DNA of 64,000 bases from an uncultured Draconibacterium sp. (GTDB lineage: Bacteria > Bacteroidota > Bacteroidia > Bacteroidales > Prolixibacteraceae), in contig CANLMQ010000029.1 in NCBI GenBank assembly GCA_947492175.1, forward strand, positions 11,866 to 75,865. Reading direction: 5' to 3'. Positions 9,548-17,328 of this stretch are shown here, one piece after another (position 1 is the first letter of the stretch; the number at the start of each line of letters is the position of its first letter). The notes under the pieces are model-generated. The model ran no database searches, was not told the origin of the DNA, and saw nothing but the letters and a program-made list of their open reading frames with translations. The position numbers and the translations under genes were made by a program.

Positions 9548-11878
9548 CTATTTTGTCATTGAAGGCGGTGCAGCATTTTTATCACTCCCCCATTTTTTAT
9601 TCGGTTCGGTGCCCATTTTAAACACTATTTTGCCTCCGTTATATATTTTATCGTGACTAAACCAGGGCTGATCCAGAGTAATTCCGTCGATTGTAGCAGA
9701 ATGAATGTATCGGTTGTCTTTGGAATTATTCTCCGATTCAATACTGAAAATATCTGCGCCGTAATATTTTTTATCGAGATGTATGGTAATTTTGCTGAAT
9801 TCAGGGCTCCCAATACAATATACATTCTGCCCCGGAGCAACCGGATAAAATCCCATAGAGCTTAATACATACCAGGCCGACATTTGTCCCATATCTTCAT
9901 TTCCACACAGACCATCGGGGCCTGAGTGATACAATTCGTCCATTACTTTTCGGGCCAGTTCCTGTGATTTCCAAGGGGCACCTGCGTAATTATACAAGTA
10001 CAAAGTATGGTGACTGGGTTCATTTCCATGCGCATATTGTCCTATTAGTCCGGTTACATCCGATACCGTTTCCTGTACTTCAGAACTCATTGTAAAAAGG
10101 GTATCCAGTTTACTTATAAAAGGCTGTCTTCCTCCTTCAAAGTCGATTAGTCCCTGAACATCGTGAGGAACAAACCACGTATATTGCCATGCATTTGCTT
10201 CTGTATAATGCCGCTGATCTCCATGACCCACAAATGTAGGATTAAAAGGAACCTGCCATTTTCCATCATTATCTTTCGGGCGGGCCAGTCCGGTTTCCGA
10301 ATCCATCAGATTCTTGTAACTGGCAGCTCTCTGCATAAACAACTTATAATCATCCTCTTTCCCAAGCTCCTTTGCGATTTGGGCAATACACCAGTCGTTA
10401 TAAGCATACTCCAAAGTTCTCGATACCGATTCTCTTACTTTATCGTAAGGAAGATATCCATTTTTCATGTAGTAGTCTAAACCAATTCTTCCTTTTGAAC
10501 GATGATCGGCTGATGGAATTTCCATTGCATTTTTCTTTACCGCTTCATAAGCTTTTTCACTATCAAAATCAGCAATTCCTTTTTTTAATGCATCGGCAAT
10601 GGCTGCAACCGGATGGTCGCCAATCATATCGTTGGTATAACTGTTTCCAAATTGCTGAGGCGTTGGTAGCCAGCCACCTTGTTCGTATTGGGCCAGCATT
10701 GTACGTATAGCATTTATATTTCGTTGCGGGTCAATAAGCGTAAGCAATGGCATTTCTGCCCGATGTGTGTCCCACAACGAAAAATCGCTTAAATAGGTAA
10801 AATCTTTGGCTACATGTATTTGGTTATCCAAACCTGTATATTTTCCATCCACATCGCTGAATATGGCTGGAAAAAGCAATGAATGATACAAAGCAGTGTA
10901 AAAAGTTACCTTTTTGTTTTTGTTATATAACTCGTTATTTGCCTCAGATGCTTCAACTTCAATTTTACTTAAAACATCGTTCCACTTTTGCTCTGCATTT
11001 TGTTTTGTTTCATTAAAATTCCATCCGGGAATTTCAGTATCCAGATTTAAACGTGCCTGCTCAATACTTGTGTACGAAATACCAACTTTAACTTCAATTG
11101 TTTCATTTTCTTCAACCTTATAATTAACAAACGCCCCCAAATAAGAACCTGAATCTTCCTTTGAACCGGATTTAATATTTTCACCGTTCCAGGTACCGCT
11201 TGTATCGAAGGGGCGGCTAAAGCGGGCACAGAAATATACGTTCTTATGTTTTACAAATCCGTGGGAATAACGATGCCCGACAATTTCAGTGTCGCTGATA
11301 ATTTTAACTTCGCTGGTTCGTCGATACGAGTTACGGATACCATGACCTGCATCCAGCACAATATGAGAAGGTCCTGCCTCAGAAAAGGTATATCGATGAA
11401 ATCCGGCACGTTCTGTTACTGTTAATTCTGCCTGCACAGCGTAATCGTCTAAAAAAACGGAATAATAACCTGGCGAAGCTGTTTCACTGTCGTGCGAGAA
11501 ACGCGAGCGATATCCCTCATCCGGATTTTCCTTACTTCCGGGCACAACCTGAAGTTTTCCGGTTGTTGGCATTAGCAGAATGTCTCCCCAATCTCCTGCA
11601 CCCATTCCACTCCGATGCAAGTGACTAAAACCCATAACAGAATTATCGCTGTAATGATATCCCGAGCACCAATCCCATCCTTCTACACCGGTATCAGGAC
11701 TTAATTGCACCATTCCGCCGGGCAAGGCAGCACCGGGAAAAGTATGCCCATGATAATCAGTTCCAATAAAAGGATCGACATAATCAACTGGATTAAATTC
11801 GGTCTTCAACGGAATACATCCCGTTCCAACCACACTTGCAACGACTACTGAAATTATGATTTTTATTTTTTTATACAT
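9548..11878 (-). CDS. GH92 family alpha-mannosidase lipoprotein
   Basis: This is an exported calcium-dependent exo-alpha-mannosidase of 776 aa, the usual GH92 length. The lipobox is at C21. The mature start YVDPFIGTDYHGHTFPGAA is the characteristic GH92 N-terminal signature. The catalytic-domain block GNEDMGQMSAWYVLSSMGF, at about residues 655-675, is the family's diagnostic helix. GH92 enzymes trim alpha-1,2-, 1,3- or 1,4-linked mannose from N-glycans and yeast-type mannans by inversion; linkage specificity is not readable here. It lies 39 bp after the GH38 gene and 35 bp before the PfkB-HAD gene, so the cell releases mannose outside the cytoplasm and feeds it to the kinases and isomerase of the same operon. 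Confidence 0.93.
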   Translation of the reverse strand: MYKKIKIIISVVVASVVGTGCIPLKTEFNPVDYVDPFIGTDYHGHTFPGAALPGGMVQLSPDTGVEGWDWCSGYHYSDNSVMGFSHLHRSGMGAGDWGDILLMPTTGKLQVVPGSKENPDEGYRSRFSHDSETASPGYYSVFLDDYAVQAELTVTERAGFHRYTFSEAGPSHIVLDAGHGIRNSYRRTSEVKIISDTEIVGHRYSHGFVKHKNVYFCARFSRPFDTSGTWNGENIKSGSKEDSGSYLGAFVNYKVEENETIEVKVGISYTSIEQARLNLDTEIPGWNFNETKQNAEQKWNDVLSKIEVEASEANNELYNKNKKVTFYTALYHSLLFPAIFSDVDGKYTGLDNQIHVAKDFTYLSDFSLWDTHRAEMPLLTLIDPQRNINAIRTMLAQYEQGGWLPTPQQFGNSYTNDMIGDHPVAAIADALKKGIADFDSEKAYEAVKKNAMEIPSADHRSKGRIGLDYYMKNGYLPYDKVRESVSRTLEYAYNDWCIAQIAKELGKEDDYKLFMQRAASYKNLMDSETGLARPKDNDGKWQVPFNPTFVGHGDQRHYTEANAWQYTWFVPHDVQGLIDFEGGRQPFISKLDTLFTMSSEVQETVSDVTGLIGQYAHGNEPSHHTLYLYNYAGAPWKSQELARKVMDELYHSGPDGLCGNEDMGQMSAWYVLSSMGFYPVAPGQNVYCIGSPEFSKITIHLDKKYYGADIFSIESENNSKDNRYIHSATIDGITLDQPWFSHDKIYNGGKIVFKMGTEPNKKWGSDKNAAPPSMTK

Positions 11879-11917
11879 TATAATTGGTTTAAGTTATTTC
11901 TTATTCAGATTATTCTA

Positions 11918-14485
11918 TCATACTTCTTCCAGTACATTTGTTTCGGTTATATTTCCGGTAGTTGAGTTTATCCTAAGGGTTTTAATTTCGCAGGGATTAA
12001 AGTTCCCTTTCCATGTACGACCTGCAAAACGGAAATCGAATGATGCAGAAGTTGAAACTCCTGAAGTCTCTACACAACGAATAACCAAATCATTATTATC
12101 CTCTGCCTGCTTAATTGCTGCAACAATGACATTTGGCTTATCCACTGCAAGCAGCGAATCTGATTTTGCCAGTTTTCCTCCGTGAATTCCCTGGTAAATA
12201 CAAATTGGAGGAGCCATAAATTCTTCGGATAAACGAGTCACCTTACTTTCAATCCACGAATTGTTATGAGGAATAAGCTGCATACGGAAATTATGAATTC
12301 CCTGATCCATCCAGCGATAAGTATTTTCTGCATTTAATTTTTTAGGCCTGTGATGAGCAAAAACAGCAGCGCGGGCCACTGAAATACGCATATCGTTTCC
12401 ATTTACACTGTACCCGTATTTGGCATCGTTTATTACTGTCAACCCGTATGTATCTCCGTTTTGTTTTCCCGTCAGATCGATCCACCGCTGTCCCGGATTT
12501 TCATCTCCGTTGGTTGCACGCATAATATGCCCATACGGCACTTCATAAGTTGCAGTAGGTGACTCGATATTTACAGGGAATGAGAATTTCAGCATTTTCA
12601 GTTGCTCATGCCAGTCAAGCGAAACATCTGCTTCTATCGTTTTTGAACCTTTGGCTAATGCCCAGTCGGTAGTTAGTTTCGAATCTCCGTACGAACTCAC
12701 AACCCGAATAATGCCTTTAACCGGCCCCTCCTGAATAACCTGTATTTTGGCATTTCCAAAAGCACCGATTTCATCCGAAAAAGCCTTTACTCCGTGGCTC
12801 CATGTATCACTGGGATCGTCTATTACAACAGCCTTACAACCTCCTGTTCCTCCGGCAAAAACTTCACTTCCGGATTGTTTATCCAGAATACCAATCTCCC
12901 CATCGCTTGAAAAACTGATTTTATAAAACTCATTTTCAAGAGTATTGACACCTGCTATCACTCCATTTTCTACCGATGGAGAATCAGCATCCAAAAGTCG
13001 GACCTGCCGGTAACCCAATGGTGGTAACGTTACTTCTGTTATCAGCTTTTTGCGGCTTCCGGTTTCTGTGGTTCCCGCTGCCCACTGATGTGGCAGAGGA
13101 TTACCCTTTTCGTCTTCCACCCTCGATGATTGATGCCTGTCATTCCAGTTAAAGTCATATTCCACTATTTTCTTTGTTTCCCAGGCATGTGGATTAAAAA
13201 CAACCATGTATTCGGAATTCGGATCTTCAGCAGGAATTTGCCATTCCAACTTTTGGATGGCTTTGTACGTTGCCTGACGCGCTGTATCTAAAGCAAAACC
13301 ATACCCTTCGCGGGCAGAATCGGAATGTTCCGGCAATGAAGTTCCGGCCAGACTGTCATGAAACTGCAGGAACAATACACGATGCCAGGCAGAGGTAAAT
13401 TCATCTTTTGGATATTTTGCTCCCCATGCCAGTGAACCTAAAACAGCCAGTTTTTCTGCTGTAATCAAGGCAGCTTCCGACAGTCGGTTTCCTTTTTTAA
13501 TATCCAGTTCCGCCGTATAACAGCCTTGTGCATGATGTTGTAAATCGTCTTTAACAGTTGGCAGTTTAAGATCCGACTTATCAATCTCATCAAAATAACG
13601 TTCCATGGTGCTAAAAAATACTTTAGGTGCGTCTTCTTGGATTTTTAGCTCTTCTATGGATTTTATATTTTCTTTGGTGGCTCCACCACCATGATCTCCC
13701 GCCCCGTAATAAGCCATAAAACTTTTCATGGGCTGATTTTGAAAACGTTCCAAAACCTGGTTAACACGTCGGTTCACGGGTTGTGTTTCATTATAACTAA
13801 TAGGAATCCGGTAAGTCAATACTTTTGATCCGTCGGGGCTTTCCCACCAAAACAAATCGGCCGGTATTTTTTTTTCATGCGGACCGGGACGCATAAAAAC
13901 ATAATGTTTCATCCCCTGAAGATTCAGAATCTGCGGTAAAGTTCCGGCGTGTCCAAAGGAATCGGGATTGAAGGCAATTTTAGCTTTGCGACCTACTAAT
14001 CGTTCAAAGGTTTTTTGTCCGTACAGCCCCTGCCTCACCATGGCTTCTCCTCCGGGAATATTCACATCGGGTTCTACCCACCAGCCACCAACAATGTTCC
14101 AGCGGCCTTCATCAACCCGCTTCCTTATTTCTTTCATCATTTCAGGGTCATTTTCTTCTACCCATTGATAAAATTGGGCCGAACTTGCCACAAAAGCAAA
14201 ATCAGGTGTTTCGTTCATACGGTCAAGAGCAGAGCGGAAAGTACTGTGAACCACGGAAATTCCCTCAGACCATGGCCACAGCCAAACCGGATCGATATGT
14301 GCATGACCAATCATGTGAAAACTGTAATCAGCAGCATTGGCAGGCCAGGAGCTTTGCCCGTTTCCAGTACCGGCAAGCATGGTATTAAACGGAGCAAATG
14401 CCAAAACTGCCGTTCCGGCAGCTGTTCGGTTAAGAAAATCTCTTCTTGAAAGAGAAGAATCAGTTTTAGATGAGTCCTTTTTCAT
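11918..14485 (-). CDS. GH38 family alpha-mannosidase with twin-arginine-type signal
   Basis: This 855-aa exported retaining alpha-mannosidase begins with a Tat-like signal: SRRDFLNR at residues 13-20, followed by a hydrophobic AAGTAVLAFAPF stretch. The GH38 zinc site is visible as HAHID (H61, H63, D65), and the nucleophile is D175 in NPDSFGHAG. Length and the C-terminal beta-rich half fit the family. GH38 enzymes cleave alpha-1,2/1,3/1,6-mannosides. Placement between the GmhA-like gene (39 bp) and the GH92 gene (39 bp) shows two complementary mannosidases expressed together. Tat export suits a metalloenzyme folded before secretion. The ATG at 14485 is chosen because it gives the complete signal peptide. 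Confidence 0.92.
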   Translation of the reverse strand: MKKDSSKTDSSLSRRDFLNRTAAGTAVLAFAPFNTMLAGTGNGQSSWPANAADYSFHMIGHAHIDPVWLWPWSEGISVVHSTFRSALDRMNETPDFAFVASSAQFYQWVEENDPEMMKEIRKRVDEGRWNIVGGWWVEPDVNIPGGEAMVRQGLYGQKTFERLVGRKAKIAFNPDSFGHAGTLPQILNLQGMKHYVFMRPGPHEKKIPADLFWWESPDGSKVLTYRIPISYNETQPVNRRVNQVLERFQNQPMKSFMAYYGAGDHGGGATKENIKSIEELKIQEDAPKVFFSTMERYFDEIDKSDLKLPTVKDDLQHHAQGCYTAELDIKKGNRLSEAALITAEKLAVLGSLAWGAKYPKDEFTSAWHRVLFLQFHDSLAGTSLPEHSDSAREGYGFALDTARQATYKAIQKLEWQIPAEDPNSEYMVVFNPHAWETKKIVEYDFNWNDRHQSSRVEDEKGNPLPHQWAAGTTETGSRKKLITEVTLPPLGYRQVRLLDADSPSVENGVIAGVNTLENEFYKISFSSDGEIGILDKQSGSEVFAGGTGGCKAVVIDDPSDTWSHGVKAFSDEIGAFGNAKIQVIQEGPVKGIIRVVSSYGDSKLTTDWALAKGSKTIEADVSLDWHEQLKMLKFSFPVNIESPTATYEVPYGHIMRATNGDENPGQRWIDLTGKQNGDTYGLTVINDAKYGYSVNGNDMRISVARAAVFAHHRPKKLNAENTYRWMDQGIHNFRMQLIPHNNSWIESKVTRLSEEFMAPPICIYQGIHGGKLAKSDSLLAVDKPNVIVAAIKQAEDNNDLVIRCVETSGVSTSASFDFRFAGRTWKGNFNPCEIKTLRINSTTGNITETNVLEEV

Positions 14486-14524
14486 ACTATTTCTGTTTTA
14501 TTGCTTTTTTGAATTTATTCTTAG

Positions 14525-15169
14525 TCAGTGATTATTAAACAATTCATTTTCAATCATCATGCAAATTGTGTGATAAACAGGTAGATGTAGTTCCTGAACA
14601 TATGCTGTACGTTTCTCAGGAACATTAATCAGCACATCACAAAACTTTCTCATTTGTCCCCCCGAATCTCCGGTCATCGCAATAGTTTTCAACCCTTTTG
14701 CTCTGGCTACAATTAATGCATCTATTACATTTTGAGAATTGCCGGAGGTACTCAAACCAAGTAAAACATCACCTTTTTGCCCTAACCCGGTAACCTGCTG
14801 AGCATAAATCATATCCCCATCAATATCGTTAGCTATGGCAGTAATCAGTGCGTTATGTGCCGTAAGCGAAATAGCAGGTAATCCTTGTTGCAATTCCCGG
14901 GCCAGCCGGGTTCCACGCTCATATGAAATATCCCCTAATTTTTGCTGAAGTTCAGAATTAAGCGGACGATGACCTTCAAAGCTTTTCATTAATTCTCCAA
15001 CAATATGGTCGGCATCCGAACAACTTCCTCCATTCCCGCAAACCAATAGTTTCCCTCCGTTTTTAAATGTTCCGGTTATTAAATCTACCGCATTATTTAT
15101 AGCGTCCTCCTGATGTTTCAAATTGCTATATCGGTTTAGCAATTGTTGTAAAAAAGTATTCTCCTTCAT
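14525..15169 (-). CDS. gmhA: GmhA-like SIS-domain sugar-phosphate isomerase
   Basis: This 214-aa SIS-domain protein is close to sedoheptulose-7-phosphate isomerase GmhA. The phosphate-binding motif LLVCGNGGSCSDADH, the second loop GLSTSGNS, the GDSGGQM turn and the C-terminal QELHLPVYH block correspond to the GmhA active site. The retained glutamine and histidine there match the zinc/catalytic positions known in E. coli. GmhA makes D-glycero-D-manno-heptose 7-phosphate for ADP-heptose synthesis. Here the gene sits inside a mannosidase operon, 12 bp after the ROK kinase, so it may instead isomerise another ketose/aldose phosphate. It is about 20 aa longer than E. coli GmhA, through an insertion after residue 55. 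The gene symbol is a family-level assignment. Confidence 0.78.
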   Translation of the reverse strand: MKENTFLQQLLNRYSNLKHQEDAINNAVDLITGTFKNGGKLLVCGNGGSCSDADHIVGELMKSFEGHRPLNSELQQKLGDISYERGTRLARELQQGLPAISLTAHNALITAIANDIDGDMIYAQQVTGLGQKGDVLLGLSTSGNSQNVIDALIVARAKGLKTIAMTGDSGGQMRKFCDVLINVPEKRTAYVQELHLPVYHTICMMIENELFNNH

Positions 15170-15181
15170 TTTCTGCTTTCA

Positions 15182-16162
15182 TTAAAATTTCTTTTCATAA
15201 AGCGCTACGCAAAGAGCAGCAAAATCGCCAATGGATTCTCCAAGTTGTGCCGGTTTAATCCGGCAAACATCTACTGCCGACGGAATAGCTTCTTTGGCTA
15301 AAACTTTGTCTACATGCGGTTTAAATAAAGATTCATTTCTGGCATAAATACTTCCAATAACAATGCACTCCGGGTTAATTATATCAATTAACACCGCTAG
15401 TCCACGCCCCAGATATTCTGCCGATATTTTAATAATTTCATTGGCAACAACATCACCATTGTTGGCAGCATTTGCCACTTGTTTAGCCGTTAAATAATTT
15501 GTTTCGTCGGCAGTTGAACAAAAGGCAACCGACTCTCCCTTTGCCAGTTTTTCTGAAACGACAGCCTTTGCCAACTGTGCAATACCACCACCGCTACAAA
15601 ATCCCTCGAATGAACCGGCTTTTCCAAAACCTACCGGTCCGTCTTTAGCTAAACGAATATGACCAACCTCACCTCCCAGATCGTTGGTACCTGCATAAAG
15701 CTGTCCGTTTAAAACCAAACCTGCCCCCATTCCCGTACCAAATGTCAGAAATATCATATTTTCCGTACCTTTTCCTGCCCCCATCAACCATTCGGCCAAT
15801 GCACAGGCATTGGCATCGTTTTGTATAGCTGTTGGTACACCATACTTTTTACTAAATATTTCCACGATAGGAACATTATCCCAGCCCGGAAGATTTGGTG
15901 GCGAATAGATGACACCTTTTTTAGAATCGAGTGGTCCACCACAACTAATTCCAATTTGTTTAAGATTCTCTCTGGGATATTTCAAAAACAGTTCTTCAAT
16001 ATTCCGGTGAAATTCATTTAAAATTTCAAGATACCCCCTTTCTGTCCTGGTTTCAAACTGTACCTTCTGGTGAATCCTGAATTCCTTATCACCGATTACA
16101 ATAGCACACTTAGTACCCCCAATATCTATACCTATGAAATATTCTTGTATTTCCTTTGTCAT
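15182..16162 (-). CDS. ROK-family sugar kinase
   Basis: This 326-aa cytosolic ROK (repressor/ORF/kinase) protein lacks the N-terminal HTH of ROK repressors, so it is a kinase. The ATP loop is DIGGTK at 13-18, the phosphate-2 loop is FLTFGTGMGAG, and the GEVGH block carries the conserved histidine. The usual zinc-binding CxCGxxGCxE cluster is not present: the equivalent stretch reads FEGFCSGGG, keeping the glutamate but losing the cysteine trio. Likely substrates from context are mannose, glucose or N-acetylmannosamine. It is the first structural gene after the LacI regulator, with a candidate operator 19 bp upstream, and overlaps no neighbour (12 bp gap to the GmhA-like gene). Confidence 0.85.
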   Translation of the reverse strand: MTKEIQEYFIGIDIGGTKCAIVIGDKEFRIHQKVQFETRTERGYLEILNEFHRNIEELFLKYPRENLKQIGISCGGPLDSKKGVIYSPPNLPGWDNVPIVEIFSKKYGVPTAIQNDANACALAEWLMGAGKGTENMIFLTFGTGMGAGLVLNGQLYAGTNDLGGEVGHIRLAKDGPVGFGKAGSFEGFCSGGGIAQLAKAVVSEKLAKGESVAFCSTADETNYLTAKQVANAANNGDVVANEIIKISAEYLGRGLAVLIDIINPECIVIGSIYARNESLFKPHVDKVLAKEAIPSAVDVCRIKPAQLGESIGDFAALCVALYEKKF

Positions 16163-16180
16163 TTCGTAGAATTCTTTATT

Positions 16181-16197
16181 AAATCGATTTAGCTAAA
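16181..16197. promoter_or_regulatory. Candidate LacI-type operator
   Basis: Two perfect 10-bp palindromes overlap here: AAATCGATTT at 16181-16190 and TTTAGCTAAA at 16188-16197. The first has the central CG typical of LacI-family operators. The site lies in the 44-bp gap between the lacI-type gene and the ROK gene, about 20 bp before the ROK start codon, which is a good position to repress the mannosidase operon. No second full copy was seen near 17233-17328 or 1-185. Binding is inference. Confidence 0.45.
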
Positions 16198-16206
16198 TTA
16201 TAAAAA

Positions 16207-17232
16207 TTATTTTACACTTGAATTTCTGATTACAAATTTTGTTTCCAACGTGATTTGACGCAGCTCTTTTTTCTTCCTTTTATCTGCCATTTCTTCTAAA
16301 AGAACTTTTACTGAATGCCACCCGATTTCAACCAGTGGCTGAGCAATGGCTGTTATAGTAGGCCTACTAATTTTATAAGCATCTATATCGTCGAAACTAA
16401 CAACTGCAATATCTTCCGGAATTTTCAGATTTAACGAATGTAAACACTGAATCCCCCTTACCCCTACTTTACTTGTGGTAAAAAGAATCGCATCTACTTT
16501 ACTTTCTTCAACCGAGGTTAATTCTTTTATAGCATTCATTACATCGGTTATCTCATGCGAGAAAGGCAAAATTTTTATCAAATTCTCGTCTATCTCCATT
16601 GATGCATCTGTCAATGCCTTTTTATAGCCTTTCAAACGATTGTCCATGGTCAGCATTCCCGGAATTGTAGTAATACAGGCAATTCTCTTACAACCATTTT
16701 TAATTAGATGTTCTGTTCCCTGGTATGATGCTTTTAAATTATCAACAACTACCCAATTCGATTCAATTTCGGTGAAATACCGGTCGATTAAAACAAAGGG
16801 TGTTTTGCTTTTTTTAAGTTGTTTAATTTGTTCTTCGCTGCCATTGGGTGGAGAAATAATAAAACCATCAACTTGTCCTTGTTGCAACATTTCTATCTGT
16901 TGAGTCGCATTTACGGCCTTTTCGTCTGAACTACAAAACATTACCCGGTACCCATGTTTGGCTGCCTCACGTTCAATTTCCCGTCCTAATTTTCCAAAAA
17001 ACGGGTTGGCAATGTCGGCAATAATTAATCCAATGGTATTGGTTTTTCCGGTTCTTAATCCTTTCGCTATCTGATTTGGTTTGTAGTTTAATTCTTTGGC
17101 CAGCATTACAACTCTTTTTTGTACATCTTGGCTAATGCGGTACTCTTTCCCCTTTCCATTCAGAACAAGTGAAACCAGCGTTTTTGAAACACCTAACTGC
17201 TGAGCTATATCGTTTAACGAAGTTTTTTTCAT
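16207..17232 (-). CDS. LacI-family transcriptional regulator
   Basis: This 341-aa regulator has an N-terminal LacI helix-turn-helix at residues about 4-25 (SLNDIAQQLGVSKTLVSLVL) and the hinge NYKPNQIAKGLRTGKTNTIG. A periplasmic-binding-protein-like effector domain follows (about 60-340). Length and domain order are canonical. It precedes the ROK-GmhA-GH38-GH92 operon in the same direction, with a 44-bp gap holding a CG-centred palindrome, so local repression relieved by a sugar or sugar phosphate from the mannoside pathway is the simplest model. It could also act on the convergent AGE-symporter pair at the window's left end, but I see no full copy of the operator there. The GH78 gene ends 96 bp upstream and belongs to another unit. 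Confidence 0.9.
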   Translation of the reverse strand: MKKTSLNDIAQQLGVSKTLVSLVLNGKGKEYRISQDVQKRVVMLAKELNYKPNQIAKGLRTGKTNTIGLIIADIANPFFGKLGREIEREAAKHGYRVMFCSSDEKAVNATQQIEMLQQGQVDGFIISPPNGSEEQIKQLKKSKTPFVLIDRYFTEIESNWVVVDNLKASYQGTEHLIKNGCKRIACITTIPGMLTMDNRLKGYKKALTDASMEIDENLIKILPFSHEITDVMNAIKELTSVEESKVDAILFTTSKVGVRGIQCLHSLNLKIPEDIAVVSFDDIDAYKISRPTITAIAQPLVEIGWHSVKVLLEEMADKRKKKELRQITLETKFVIRNSSVK

Positions 17233-17328
17233 TTTTTAAACTGCCAAATCATCATTTAATAAATCAAAAATAATATTTTATACATAAGAATACTTCATAA
17301 AAATTGGCTCTACCTAATTAGATATTAT

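Noticed and set aside
14015..14449. 144-aa plus-strand frame within the GH38 gene
   Set aside because: Antisense to the GH38 catalytic region, no recognisable domain and shadow-type composition.
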